Shown here piece by piece: positions 11,201-26,200 of a DNA stretch of 64,000 nucleotides. The stretch lies in NCBI GenBank assembly GCA_013399115.1, contig VXAA01000904.1:389979-453978 (forward strand), in the 5' to 3' direction. Each line of letters begins with the position of its first letter. Within the stretch, counting starts at the first letter, position 1. The notes under the pieces are model-generated. The model made no database searches. It was not told the DNA's origin and saw only the letters and a program-made list of their open reading frames with translations. A program made the translations under genes and the position numbers. The DNA comes from Anseranas semipalmata. Taxonomy: Eukaryota > Chordata > Aves > Anseriformes > Anseranatidae.

Positions 11201-14200
11201 GAAAACAAGGTTTGCACATTACAGCCCTGATCCTGTGCTAGTGGATATTCTTCCATCCATGTGAAGGCCTACAGAGGCATAATTATGGATTTTGCACTAC
11301 CTTTCTATTCACAGTTACTATTTCACATGAGGTGTGACATACCTGCATTTACACGTCTGAAATAGCTAAAAGCCTCACTTCTGAATGCACTGTGAGAACC
11401 ACTACAGAGATCCCATTTACATTCCCATGTTTTCTGATTATCTGGTATTTACTCTCGTGCTATCTTATAGCTCACACACCTGCAAACTCACTATTTTCCC
11501 CCAGAAATGAGCCATCATCCCCTTCTCAGCCCAGATACACAAGCAAAGGGGATACCTGACTTCTGGGGTTTCACCACTAAGACAAGTTTTGTTGGCCAGA
11601 ACCCCATCCCACAATGGCCTAAATTGCTTTTCACTATGCTGAAATCAAAGCAGTTATGTCAGCCTTTACCATCCAAGGGTCTGATGTACGCTAACATGCT
11701 TAAATGTGGTATCTCAGATTGTTCTTGTGCAAACAAGCTGATGAGCAACTTTTGTGTTACTTCACTGCGTTGCAAAGGCTTAGCTATACCAAGGGATTCT
11801 TTGCTGGCATTTGAGTGCTGCAATTCCTAACTTTCAGGCACCATGTTCATGCAATAGCATTCACAGCTCTGTGGCTGAACCCTAAGCTCCCTGTACAATG
11901 CAGACACCCCAGAAAAGCATCCACGCAAAACATCAGCCCACCACAACTGAAGAAAGGCAAATCCCAAATGTGATGCCTGTCTGGCTTTAGTAAAGTTTAG
12001 AAGCACCTCTGCCCATGCAGGACTTGTAGCAATTCAACATGACCACATAGGTACCCACTCATCCCCTTTTATTCCAGGTTAGAGTTTTCACCCACAGACC
12101 TAGAAACCTGGGGGTAGGAGATTTAAACCCACATCTCCCAGAGCAGTACCATAATCACCAGAGGTACTGCGGGATGAAGGACTCTCCTTCACCTTCACTT
12201 TGATTTGTATAAAAGCAGATGTATTGGGCCAGAAAAGAATGAGCAATGAGGGAGGATAACTCTGGATAGATTGAGGACCAAGGACAACACTGGAGGTGTG
12301 TGCAAATGTTGTCATCTGCATGAACCAGTCCCTAGATAAAATAGTGCATTTCAGTCCTTGGGACTGAAATCCAGGTTACCACATGTAAGTGAGTGCCCAG
12401 AGTGTCTGCTTTCTCACTGCAAACTGCAAGAAATTCAACAGTGAGCCCGTCTTCCCCCACTCCTCCTGGCTGCAGAGGGCAGCCCCAATGCTCCAGGCGG
12501 AGAAGGCACAGGGTGGGGAATTCCATAGCCTGGAGGCACGTTCTGACCACCAACTGCTGGCTGGATAGCAGATATTGCCAGTCCCCACACTGTCATCCTT
12601 GGAAGCTGTGGCTTGGAATAAAAAGCTTCATGCTGCCAGCTTCTGTCCAGCACAAAATCCAAGCCTAGAGAAAATTAACTGGAACAAGCCACAGAGGCAG
12701 ACAGATATCTCATTTGTGGCTAATGATAGGGTTTGGGCATGAGACAGGGAGTTGGCTCTATCCAGGATAAGGTGCGTCTGAGCATGTGAGAAGCAGTATT
12801 AATATCAGCTAAATCATAGGCACTTAGCGCTTTGACTCACTGCCAGTGTTAGAGGGGAGCTAAATAGGAGCCTTCAGAACTGCAATTTTATGCTCAGGGT
12901 GTCTAACTGTGCCTAAAAATGTGCCAAGTCATTTAGTAGATCTGGGCCCAAATGAATTTATCAGAATATCTGGTGATTTTCTACACATCAGTGCAAAATT
13001 ACTAAAATTTGACAATATAATAATGTTGTGTTCTCAAGTGGCTGATGAAGTTGTAAATCTTTCCCTGGGTGAACAAAGAATTTTCTATTATCCCGTGTGC
13101 CTTTATTTTGACTGTACTGCTACTAGCTATGTATTAACGTTTCTTTTCTGGTCCGGAGATCAATTACAACACACCTACCTTTATGCAGTGCCGACAAAAG
13201 CCACAAAACAAGATTAATGCTCGAGTTTGCACTCTTCCATGTGCGTTAGCAGCTGGGTTAATATCTCTCAACAGCTTGTCATTGCCTGCCTTGAAGGATA
13301 ACTATGACACAAATCAGCAGCTAAGGGGGTTTTCAGCTTCTCACTTGCGAATGTCATTCAGCATGATAGCAACTATCATTTAAAACCATTCTGCTCTCCC
13401 TCCTCCATCCCCAAAGGGAAGCAGCACTTTTCACCGATGCTTCAGGAAGCTGTGGTGTGAGTTATTCCTGGGAGCACGGGGGCTCAGCAGGTGCTGAGCC
13501 ACCAGGCTCTGCACAAGTCACAACCTAGCACACCAGAATGATACCATGGCAGTCCCCCTGGATCAGACATCAGCAATAACATCTCACCTCTGCCATAGCG
13601 GACAACAAACATGCAGCCCCTAAGTAAACCATTGAAAATTTAGTTATTTCAAAATACTCACAGCTACCTCAATATCAACCTTAAAAAGGAAGCTTTCTGT
13701 ACATGGAATATCCATCCAAGTAGGCATTTATTTATCCTTTCAGATGCTGCTTGCATCCTACACTGACAAGCATATTGTAAAGTAGGAGACAAATCTCTCA
13801 TGATTAGGGCTCACGGGGCATAAAAGCCTGTGCAGGGATCTTTGAAAGAATAATTTCAGCAGATTTCACAAAATTCCGTTCTCCCTAAGTCAAGGGTACC
13901 CCCACAGAGTCCAGCAGTGTTATTTAGGATTCCCATCAAAGCATCCAACTCTGATTTGTCCCTGAACATGTTATTTCTAAACATTCATTTATTAACCTTA
14001 TATTTCTCTTTACAACAGAGTGCAATCTTGCCACTTTGCAGCTAAACATTAGCAACACGAACCTTGGTGAAAATGATTGTTATATTTATCTCCTGAAATA
14101 ACTTTTTGAAAAATAATCAGGAAATCACATGTCTTTGGTCTCACACAAAATACTGTTTTCTAACTGTACCAGAAAATCTTAGAGTATCTGCTACAGCATC

Positions 14201-17200
14201 TCATGGCTCAGTGAACAAACAGATTTAACTCAATTACAACACAAAAGGTCCTTGTTCTCTCAAGTTATCTTCCCATCATTCAGTATGTTGACATTACTGA
14301 CTACGAAACACTAAAACTTCTCTGGAACTTGAAAGAAACTGCTCTGGGTTCTAAACTGCACTTGCAGCAAAGTTCATTGGTTGTTTTGTAAAGAGCCCTG
14401 GAGATCTGCTAAGAGAGGTGCATTGTAAGCTTCGTGATTTATTTTTTAGGAACTTACTTCCAAAGGTAGGGCACTTTCTAGTTCTAGTTCTGACGTCTGT
14501 TCAGTCTTGGGAATGTGACAAGTATGACAAAGTCTAAGAAAGGGGCATATTAAAAAAAAAAAAGCAATGGAAACAATTATTATATAAAAGGTAGTAAAAT
14601 AAAATCTGAATTGTTAAGATTAGCCCCTACCTTCACCTTCAAGCCTCAGTGGACTTTGACTTTCATCATATTACTGCTGAATAAAAGTTTCTCCACTTGA
14701 AGACACAATGATAATTTTCATAATTCATCCTTAATTACTTTATAATTCCTGAATTAAAGCATCTTAATTTGATTGCAAACAAAACTCTCTGATGTCCTAC
14801 TTCAAAGACTTGCAAAATCTAAAGCATATTTAGGACATGTTTTCCCATGAGATAAGAAGAATCTTATTATTTAAAGCTGTAGACACAGCTGAAGAAATAT
14901 CAACAATAATATTCTCCATGCATTTCATTTTCCGAGATAAATGAATTTGTAAAATAGTAATTGAAGCTGACATCGGCTCTTGGAAGAACTGTGAATTAGA
15001 ATTTAGAGCTGTTAGTTGAATTCTAACTACTAAAATCAGAATAGAGTTTGTGAGAAGGGGAAATGTTTTTTTGCTTTGTTCTTTATGTACAATACATAAG
15101 CCAAAACCCCCAAGCAACTTGCCCCATGAATTAAATTACATTGAGCATTTAAATCTTCCTTGAATATGAATGATTCAGCAAGTGGAATACTATCATAAAC
15201 CAATCACTTAGGGACAAAACTTCTCTTCTGGGAGGAACTGGTAGAAATTATAGGCCAAATCTTTATTCCTTTAAAATAGACTTCATGACCTCTACTGGGA
15301 GACAGCAGGAGTTTCAGCAGAGTATTCCCCTCCCTCTGGAGCTGTGTGCTTAACCAATTTCCCACAGGAAACAACAACAACAACAACAACAAAAAACGCA
15401 AACACACACACACACACACAAAAACACAACACATGGTGTTGTGTTCAACATTGCTCTGAAAAAAAGGCTTTGATTTTCCAGTGAAAAAAGAAGCAAAAAA
15501 AAGCAAATTTCATGATGAATAAAGAAGTACTCTTTGAGCCTATGCAAACTATTTCAGCATTCCCCATTTTCCGTACCAATCCTTTCCTCACCAGACTTGC
15601 TGTTTTTAGTGGGTAAATACACAAAATTATTTTAAACAATATCCTGTTTTTTACAGCATCACAACATCCAAAGAGTCTCTGGCAGAGCCATGTAAGTCAA
15701 TGAGTATGTAATACTACAGAGAAAATAAGAAAAACAATTTCCTACTATGGACAATAGGCCTATGATTTTCAGAAAGGCCTAGGAAGGTTTATGCATTCAG
15801 TTTCCTCCAGCTATTCATCAGGACAAGACAAGCTCTGTAAAGCAATTGAGGCATTTAAAGAGGCAGATAGAGGTCTAGTCCTTTTTTTTTTTTTTTTTTT
15901 TTTCTCCACAAATAATAAACATGTGATGCCTAAGCACTTTACAAAATAGTACCCTGGTCATTCCTCTGTCTCAAATCTCTCGGAAAATCAAATAATACCA
16001 CATCTAACTGCCTGAAAATATGGCTTATAAAAGACTAATGAAGATTTCTGTTAGTATTTACAGAAACAGAAGAATCATAATATAGTATCTAAATAACTTG
16101 TTTCAGCTAGTAGACTCACAGAGCTAAAACCCAAACCCGCTCTGAAACACGACTGAACCAGAACAATTACCATTAGGTTAACATGCATTTTTGCAATACT
16201 CAGCTCCTCTCTTCACGATCAAAATCATTTTTCTGTAGAAAAAAAGTTAATGGAGATATATGTGTTACATTAAAACTAAGACCAAGTTTCAGCTTTGGAA
16301 GTCTTAGTATCCTCTATTTTTGTCATAACTTTTGGCCATGTCTGGTTAACGATTCCACTGCAAATGGTTTGGTATCTCTAAATCCTGAAGCCACACAGCT
16401 CAGGAAAACAAGCCCCTCAGGGAGCTTCACTGCAGAAGGAGATGGAGCTGTGATAACCCCCCCCCCCAAATGCTACTGCACCCTCAGATGTGGTGGCTGC
16501 TTCCTTTGGAGCGACGGGAAATGTGGCGTTTCAGGTCTGCTAACCTCTGCTAACCTGTGTGAAACTGGATGATTTGTACATTGCCCCGCTCTCTGGTAGT
16601 TTACCCCATGAGCTATTTTTTATATTATACCAGCTCTGCATTGTCACCTCCTTCCACGTGGGAATATAAGACTTATACCTAAACGACTTAAAGATGCATA
16701 AGAAAGAAATCGCTGTATGTTGATTGAGGAAAAACCTGGTGAAGGAAAGAAGGAAAAGGACTGATTTTTCTTTGAGATAATTACTGTATTGCAGTAGCAA
16801 GCAGATGAAGACAGAAACAATACAGGGAATAGTAAACATCAGCAGTCCTAGCAAGGGTTTGCTGAATGCCATTTGTGTATTCACTACCTATATTACTTCC
16901 AAGTGCCTCTGTGAACCTCCCAAGGTCACTATGCTGCATCTAGCAAACACTGCCAAGATTCTTCAAGTGTTTCTATATTGAAAACAGACTATAATTAATG
17001 CCACGTGAGACCATTCTCACATTTGGAAACTATTGACGAAATCAAGGCATTAGAAAACTGAACAGCTCAATCTATGTATTATGTATGCACAGCATGAGAA
17101 ACTAGGGAAATCATGCTTTTTGTGCAAAACAAAAAGATGTATTAGTCTAATTGTAATGTTTTGAGTGTTTGGGGCTACTTGACATTTTAAAATGAATGAG

Positions 17201-20200
17201 TCTATACTTATAATTATGTGTTTTGTAACTGGAATACAATTTTCAGACTGGATGAAAACTCTGTACTGCTAAAGCAATTATGACATTACTCTCCACTTAA
17301 AAAAAAATCCTTAAAAATTCAGGATAACAGAATGGCTCATGGATCTATGAAATGCAGCTCAGTAAAGAAGCTGAAAACGTCTGAGTTTTTTTTTACATAC
17401 CCAAGTAAATTCACAAAATCTTACACTTCATTTTAAGGGTTGGACCTGAGGCTCATTAACATGTAAAATGAGCACCAGGATGAGCATCCCAAGAAAATAC
17501 ATCACAGTTTAATTTTGCCCTTTTGTATATTAGTTAATAAATCCACTACCAAGTTCATTCTCTTTATTTAATCCAAGTGCATTATAACAAATGTAAAGCT
17601 GCTAAGAACAGCTGACGTGATAGTGCTGGCAAGTGGCATGCTCTTCCCATCCTCAGATGCAGGATGGAGAGGAGCAGTATAAGCTTCTCAAAGAATAATC
17701 TGTGTCACCTTAGTTGGCTACCATGTTAGGCACCAGCATGAGAGAAACGAGATTTTTCTTGTGAGGAAATTCAGAATAGGAGCCTACAACATATGTCTTG
17801 AACTACCCTGTGTCCTTCCACACACAGAGCCCAGAGACATTTGCAGGCTCCCAGGAAAGGTTTCTAAAACTGGGCTGTGTGAATATCCTCCTGTGTGGCT
17901 ACTCTGTTCAATGCCTGATAAAGCCAGGCAGTTGAATATTTGCATAATCTTAGGCACCTGCTGCCCTTCTGAAGACAAAGGACTGCTTGTATTTAACATC
18001 ATGCACACGCTGACGTACTTTGTTGAACTGGGACCTTAATCTTTGGCACTTTTACAACAAATGAAGCAACTAAACATCAACATTTGTGGCCAGTTTTATA
18101 CTGTTATATAGCAAATAGTGCTACAAAGATGGTGAAGAGTCTAGAGAGCACGATGTATGAGGAACGGCTGAGGTCACTTGCTTTGTTCAGCCCTGAGAAG
18201 AGGAGACTGAGGGGAGGCCTCATGGCGGCCTGCAGCTTCCTCACGAGGGGAGCGGAGGGGCAGGCGCTGATCTCTGCTCTCTGGTGACAGCGACAGGACC
18301 CGAGGGAACGGCATGGAGCTGTGACAGGGGAGGTTCAGGCTGGGTGTTAGGAAAAGGTTCTTCACCGAGAGGGTGGTCGGGCACTGGAACAGGCTCCCCA
18401 GGGCAGTGGTCATGGCACTAAGCCTGCCGGAGTTCAAAAAGCGTTTGGACAATGCTCTCGGACATATGGCTTGATTTTGGGGTGATCCTGTGTGGACCCA
18501 GGAGCTGGACTTGATCCTTGTGGGTCCCTTTGAACTCAGGATATTCTATGATTCTAAATAACCTAGTATTGATGTAATTTAGGCTACATGGCTGAGGGCT
18601 CTGTACTGGAGACAACTTCAGAGAAGCCAACACATGTCCTATTCTATAGACTGGGTAAAAAATCCAAGACCATTTGCATTAGTGACCTGGGATTTCAAAA
18701 TGTAATCCCATTTTCCAAAATCATCAGGCTGGAGCAATACACACACACTATCTTCGAAAGCAAACTACAACAACAAAAAAATGGTAAAAACACACTGTTC
18801 TTGCCAAATACTTTTCAGTAGCATCTGTTCAATCCCCACATTGATTGTAGCTGGCAGGGCTGCACATTAAGATCTATACAATCAGTACATCCCCATCTAA
18901 CAATTAAATTATGGATCACTTGCAATTTTTGCTGAGCTCAGATGTATTGGAGAACCAACACAATTTCTGCTTCAGCCCTCTCTTCCTTCCAACTTAACAC
19001 ACCTCCAGGGTGAAAACTTCTTAAGAATAATAACAGAGGCCCTAAAGCTGAACAGCCACTAAAATTGAAAGCAAAGAGCTATAATATTCTGGGCATGTGG
19101 GATGAATGCTCTTGACAATTTTAAAGATGCCATCACTTCCAACTCTACAGTACAGAACTTCTTCTGTCCCATTACAACACAGAAACACAGATTCAATCTG
19201 CAGGTGTGAAATCTGAGGCTTGCTAATTCTTTTGCCATTGCTCTCTGCATGACTCTGCATGTACTAGGCAGAAAAGGAGAAGCCACTAGTAATGAACTAT
19301 TTCTAGAGAAAATTGGATCTAATCAAGTATTTTGATTTATTTCTTTTATTGAAGCTAGTCAAGGTCTAAATGAACACAATGGATTTTCCAAGATTTACAC
19401 AATTTCATCTCTCTCCTGACTTACCACTCTAATCTTGAAGATGTAACTTGATGCATCTGGATACCAGGTATCACACTGTTCTAGCTGTAAGGATAAAATG
19501 CTATGTGCATGCAGTCTGAATAAGAACCAGGATAGTACCCTAGAGGAGTCCTGGAGATTAGGACCCCTACCAGGCCCTAAACACTTAAAAGATGGAGACT
19601 GGCCTTTGAAAATGAGGTGTGAGAAAAACAAGGAGGATGGATATGCAACTAATATTTTGGCTTAGCTCATGGGAAGCAAAAAGCTACAATTATACTGTAA
19701 GCTGTCTTGGGATCACCACACAGAAATTACTACCAGACAACAGAGCGTTGAACAGAGTAAGCAAAGTATGTATAAGAGGAAATCTCACGCTCAAAAACAT
19801 TACAGGATCAGTATCTTCAAGAATAATGTCCTCTACCTGGCTGCAAAAATCAGTCATAGCTCAGACAGTGACAAAACCAAATATGTCTCTTGTCTGCAAG
19901 AAAACATCTTAGTCCTCATGCATATTTATATCATGATTCCTTCAATATGACAGTCAATGGCAATCAAGGTCTCTGTGATTTTTTTCTTTTAGTCTAAAAC
20001 CCAACTAGCTTTTCTATATTTACTGCATTTGGCTTCACCTAAAGATGTCTTCAGTGATGTCAATAACAAATCCACTTTCCGTAGGCTTAGAGTTGACCCT
20101 AAGGAAGGTCCACCCAATATCTAATAAAACATTAAATCAAATAGTCAGTTTCTTTACAGCAACATTTCAAAAATGTGCAGAAATAAATGTACATAAAGTC

Positions 20201-23200
20201 TTCTATGCTTTAGGCATTTTTAGGACTACTAATCTTACAGAATATCCAGTGCCCATTCAATCACTTCAGTATGACCTTTCTTTCTGAATTTTTAAGATGA
20301 ATGATATATTTTGATGCCAATGTCACATGCAAAAGAAGTATATATGCATACTGCTCATGAGTCTAAACCAATAGTGTTATAAGCATTCACAGGAACAGAA
20401 TAAAAATATCACTAAATGCCTTTTCTCCATGACTTCTGAAAAACAACTTTACTTACACTCAGCGGGTGATGATGAAGTCTTTTGCCTGATCGTGGTATGC
20501 TGCTGTGTGTAAGACTTCAGGGACTGACTAAGAGGTGCTTACTGCTGTGCTAAAGCATTTTAATTTACTTAAAAATTGGGGCATAAAAGACTTTTCCTTT
20601 TACTGACATGCATTTTATTGAATTCTAAATTGCATATTAAAGTTCACTGTTATTAAAATGACTCGTATGTATTCATGGATACCTCCACAAAGGAGCACAA
20701 AGTACCCTGTACTAACATTTTTTTTCTACATTTTCTTCATTTTTATTTCTTTTTATATTTTCAGGACAGAGAGAACAAGATATAAATTCTATTCCATAGA
20801 TATGCAATTATGCAAAAAACGGACTTACTCTGTAAAACACAAATCCTCATTTCACAAAGCCCAAGGAATGAATTTTTACTATAGTGCTGAGAAGGCTTCA
20901 AAGGGAAGCCTCTACTCACTGGACACCTGGGATACAAATACTACATAATAAAGGGAGGTGCAATTGTGAATATAAGCAACTGCACCAAAAACTGAAATAA
21001 GGTTTTTTCTTTTCCACAAATTTCTGCACAACTTGTCTGATTTCTCACCTTCTCTTTTCCATTTTAGATCATAAAACCCTGCAGTCAGATCTCAAGCATG
21101 CATCGTAAGACTTTCCACAGGTTTGTGAAGAGCTGTCTGAGGTCGTCATATACTTGGAAAGAAGGGCCTCATAATAAGATACAGCAAGATGAAAAGAAGC
21201 AGAGAAGCTTTTCCAGTTGCACATCTAAACATGCTTGGTCTGTCTCTTTTAATGTAGATTTTGACCTCTTTAGCCTCTTACAAGCCACAACAGCTATCAG
21301 TGCTGTTAGTCCATACCTGAAGAAAGCATTTAGTGTTGTCTACTAAGCTTTTCAGAAGCTAGCTAGAAAACAAGCCAGTGTTTGCTACAATGACTCTTCT
21401 AGATTTTCCCTAGGGACAAAGCCCATCTTTCAGGCAATGAGTACTAACAAAGCTTCTCATGTCTTGTAAAGAAGGCTTCGACAAGCTTTAAGGACCTCAA
21501 TGAAAAAAAAAAAAAAGAAAAAAAGGAATTGACGGTATAACAATTTGATCTGATAGAAAAAAATGCTTTGGTTTCAAGTGCTGTTTCTGAAGAACAATGT
21601 GGCTCTCTTCTAAGATGCATAGCTGGAAATTCTCTGTAAGGGAGCATCAGTGGAACTGCCACTAGTTCTTCCTCATTTATCTCTCTCTGGTGAAGACAAT
21701 TTGGCTCTAGATAGCATGTGAGAGTACAGCGTCTTAGACTGCAGCATGCAGTACCATCGGGGGTAGGAATGACCATGAGAACGAGATGGTGGCCAGGACA
21801 GAAAATACTCCTCCTGTTTCCTGCATCTAACAAGATTCCTAAACCTAGAAACCCAATATGAGGAATATGAGTCACAGAACTCTGATTTATATACTTGGCT
21901 GACTTCCCACCACTAGCATGCAAAGCTGGGAAGGAGGATAATAAGAAAAAGCTCAGATAACCTTTGCAGGAGCTAGTTCAAAAAATTGAGATTTCTCATC
22001 AACGCTGCAGAAGGTCCTAATATTGAAATTGTTAGCATTGAAGTAGAAATTTTTGCTGAATGAATTCCACTTGAAAGGTAAAGTTAAATCTCTGCTGCTA
22101 TAAACTTGATAATGAATACTGATACCAAGTATAACAAACTAGAAATTGTTGTCACTGGAGTAAGTGATTTTATCATGAGTTTTACTGAGAGGGCAGCAAT
22201 TCAAAATGCTGGAACAGGGTGTGCAATACGGATTGGAAAGAAGATGTTGGAGAAAACATTCAGGGACTGCTGTGAAGGAAGCTGGTGACTGAATCATAAA
22301 CACTATCAGGCTGCCTATAGGTTAAGCCCTGAGCAATTTTTTAATTTAAAATAGGAGACAAAGGACACCTACCTACCATGTTCAAGAACATCAGTGGCTT
22401 CTTTCTACACTCCTGTAAAGGCTTTTAGCACAACTTCCTGATACCCTCTCACATGAAAATATGTATGAAGCCCTGCACAAGAATACAGTAGAAGCTACCT
22501 AAACTGGCACTCTGAAATACAGCAATTCTCTGCACTGTCAAAGAACACATTCAGTGCAACACACTGCGATGACTCAAGCAACGAGCACATCACACCTTGT
22601 CAGGAGAATGTCTTGCTGCAGCTGTTTGCAAGCCCACATCATTCACATGTGTCAAAAATAGTTAAAGGCCCTTTTGCTGTTAGACCTTGTGTTCATTTTA
22701 CATGAATCTACCATTTTATCAGAGCTAATGAAAGAGCTTTTTTCATTATTGTTATTTGTAATATTTAGGCATAATGCTTACTTTCTGAGCAATTCATGAT
22801 ATAAAGGAGAGTCTCCCTTATCAGTCTATTGCTGTTGGCACCAATCCCAAATTTTCATATTTCTGTTTCTGCACTTCCACATTGTTTCCACTGCTTTTCT
22901 TCTCCTTTTCCTCACAAGAACTCCAGCTACTCATTTTCTATGAAACAAAAAAAACATATTCTCTCTTTCATTAGAAGCTGTCAACTGAAGACCCCACCAT
23001 AAGTCTATGGTTTCCTGAGTAAAACCGAATAGCACAAGTCTAAATTATTTGAGCCTTGCCTAAGTGGCCCTGCTGTGCAGATGAAGTACAACACATCATG
23101 TGAAGTTTGCTGAGGGATGAGCAGAGCAGCTGAGGCTACATGCATCATTCTGCAGTCAAATGTACTCCCTTCTCACCACTGAAAACTCCTCCACTGTGCT

Positions 23201-26200
23201 CTACATGCAGTTTGGCCATGTGTGAGAATTTGCAGGGATCTCCTTGTGTATGTGTGTGCTGGGTACTGTGCTCATGCACTTGTTCCTTAACACTCTAACT
23301 TTCAAGCAATTAATATGCTAGCTCACCTTTAGATATTTACATATCCAGATATTTAGACATCACGTGGTCATACTATATTTAGGAGAAAGAACAATAACCT
23401 GAGTAGTTATTTTGATAGACTTCTTTAAACTAGCTATTATAGTTCACACGAGGGGATCTATACCCTTATTTTCAAAAAAAAAAAAAAAAAGCAAAAACAA
23501 AATATCCCCCCTTCTCCCCTCTCCTGCCTCCCAGTTTCTCCCTCCATAATGAATATAAATTTAAAATGGTTCACAGGTATTGTTCACAGATACGGTCTGC
23601 TGGATGTTCTCAAGATGCCGGTTGGGTGGGTATTTGGGCCTACAGACCCAGCTGACCGTTCTCATTCATGAATTAAATGACTAGGAAAGCGTTCCAAAAC
23701 TGTGAGGTCTAATGCATTAAATGTGAATTACTGAAGTTAATCAGGCTTTTCATTAGCATATGACTGTTTTATAAATTATGCTGAGACGTGTCATTTCCAA
23801 ATGGCTCATACAACAGCACTTACAATTTTTTCAGCATTTAACTACCGCTACATGCTGATCCTATCAGAACCAACAAACTGTGAAAACCAAGAAACAGCAC
23901 TGAAAAACAGACTTTGAAGAAGTGATTTAATCATACGTCAGCCCTAAAGAAGATGACCATGAAGTTCAAATGGTTAAGGTTTATCCTGTAACTGTGAGAA
24001 CACAACATGAAGGCTGGAAGACTGGTAGGCATTTTGACTAAACAACCTCACCTTGCAACTAGTTGCTGCAACACAATACATTTTTAGGTTTTAAAAGTAT
24101 TTTCTATGAAAAGGGAATGGAAAGGAATCAGACTGGCAGACTGTGAAAATTGCTGACTGGTTTCACAGTAAAGACTAAGCCATGAAGTGAAACCCTAGGG
24201 ACAGCTGCTTCTTGAAATATCATGAAACTGAAAAGCTTCTATCTGGAGTAAATCTGACTGGTATTTCTCTTCAATACATGGTGCATTTTGCACTGTAATG
24301 TGTTTTAAACAGTGACTGGCATCAATGCTGTTACAGTTGTATTAATTTTCTTTAGTGGACTCATTTAAATAACTACCAGCATTAACTGTTTGGACTCACT
24401 TGTATTCTGATAACATGCACCATATAATTGACATTGCCCACCCACACAATAGAAAAATGCCCTTTTTTTAAACAGCTTACTGTCTGAAATCAGTTGAATG
24501 TTGCATCACTGTAAAGAAAATTTGAGTTCAGAAATAACGCATAGCATCATGATTATCAGATCAGTACCTAAATTAGGGTGCAATAAATCTTGGAAGGCCA
24601 GAAATTACTGACTATTTACTGGAAGAAGGTTAAGATACATTAACCAGTACATTATAGAAAGGAAGCACAGATATTTGTTTTAAGACACTGAAATCTTTAT
24701 TAATAAAGTTTGGGCTTTAATGATGGTGAAAGCAATTAGACAATGAGTTTCAAAGGGAGCTGCACATGTAACTTCCTTTGTCTCATTCGAAAATCCAAGG
24801 CAACAGCAATCACATTTGGTTTTAAATATCATATCACCATGGGCAACAAATCTTAGTCTTTCTTTCTATGCAAGAATGAAGTGTGGGTGAGGGAGAGAAG
24901 ATGATGGGAACATGGAGATCAGCAACTGATTTATGGGCATACATTGAGCTAATAAAGAAAGGGATGTTCAGAATGACCCAGACAGCAGTGAAGACAAGCT
25001 AGATCCTGGGAAGGATGGCAGTGATTGTGCAGATTCCAAGAAAACAATCGGACAGTCAACCTTCATCCTCTGTGGAGGCAAGTAGGTATCCAGTTTGTAA
25101 AGACTACCTTAGCATCCACTTTTTTGTTGCAGGGATTTTTTTGGGGTGGGGAGGCAACACATGGTTTTATTTACTGTGTTCTGCTGTTTTTCAAATCCAT
25201 CCTCTTTCCCTAGATATTGTTAACACATAAATATATTACTTACTCCCTCATGCGTTTCAGTTTGGTCTCAGCCATAGTGCTGTTGAGAGCTCTGAATCCC
25301 TGGGGAGTCCCTGGAGCCACTCTGGTGACAGTTCCCGAGCCTACAAATCAATGCACAGACACACAGACTTATTCACCTTCATCCCCTAAGCACTATTGCA
25401 AAGCCAAGGGCAGTCAGGAGGAGGAAGACTATTCCTGTTCCTCACAAGGTAGTGCCACATTAATTAAAGATTAATCAGATTATTAAATGTCCATTAAGGG
25501 CAACTCCTTCCTTAGAGACATGTAGATTTATAGCTCAAAGGCACCAGAACTGTAACACGAATTTTCCTGCTGTGTAGCATACAGGGAATTACATTACAAC
25601 AGAAAGGACAGTTACTCAAGGAAGTGCTGGAACAGATAAATATTCAACAAAATGAAATTTATTTGGACAATATTTATTTTTCTCCATTGTTCTTGCACTT
25701 ATTTGTAAGAGCAAGAACCTTCTTCCTAATAGGCAAGTCTCTCCTTTGGCTTGCTTATAATGTAAAATGACAGTATTTTACCAATCAGACAGTAAACTGA
25801 CTTATGACATCACTTTCCCTTTCAGATGAAGGTAGTCCTTAATATATGTATATATATATATACACAAACATACATGTATATGTAAATACATACATATATA
25901 TATATGAGAAATATAAGAAATATACATATGCATATGTCCCTCCCAACACACACACACTTTCTGCTCACATGCCTCATGGGCTGTTGCAATATTTAATGAC
26001 CTAATACTCATAGAAGACCATGGTATTCATCCACAGGATCCCAGAACTGCTGAATCACAGAAGACTGTCAGGGTTGTCAGATCAAATACCCTGCAATTTT
26101 ATGTTGCTATTGCATCACACAAGCCCCTGCCTAACCTGACCAACCTTCAGGTTCAAGTTAGTGATTTATTTACTTACTGTCCCTACTGCTCCCATTGGAA

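Larger units (their letters stand above)
8274..25243 (-). other. NEK11: NEK11 last intron (about 17 kb)
   Basis: Bounded by the GTAAGTAA donor of exon F and the CCTTAG acceptor of the terminal exon. It contains a probable old interspersed repeat (12.06-12.95 kb), a CR1 copy (18.1-18.6 kb), several homopolymers and microsatellites, and one ambiguous base at 10536. The longest ORF (159 codons, minus strand, 21444-21923) has no recognisable domain and includes a poly-Phe stretch from a homopolymer. No nested gene is recognised. Confidence 0.85.

Noticed and set aside
16183..16572. 129-codon plus-strand ORF
   Set aside because: No homology seen. It spans a 10-base C homopolymer and a short duplication (CTGCTAACCT twice); judged chance.
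21444..21923. 159-codon minus-strand ORF in the NEK11 last intron
   Set aside because: It ends in a poly-Phe stretch produced by an A/T homopolymer, and no family resemblance was found. Chance ORF.
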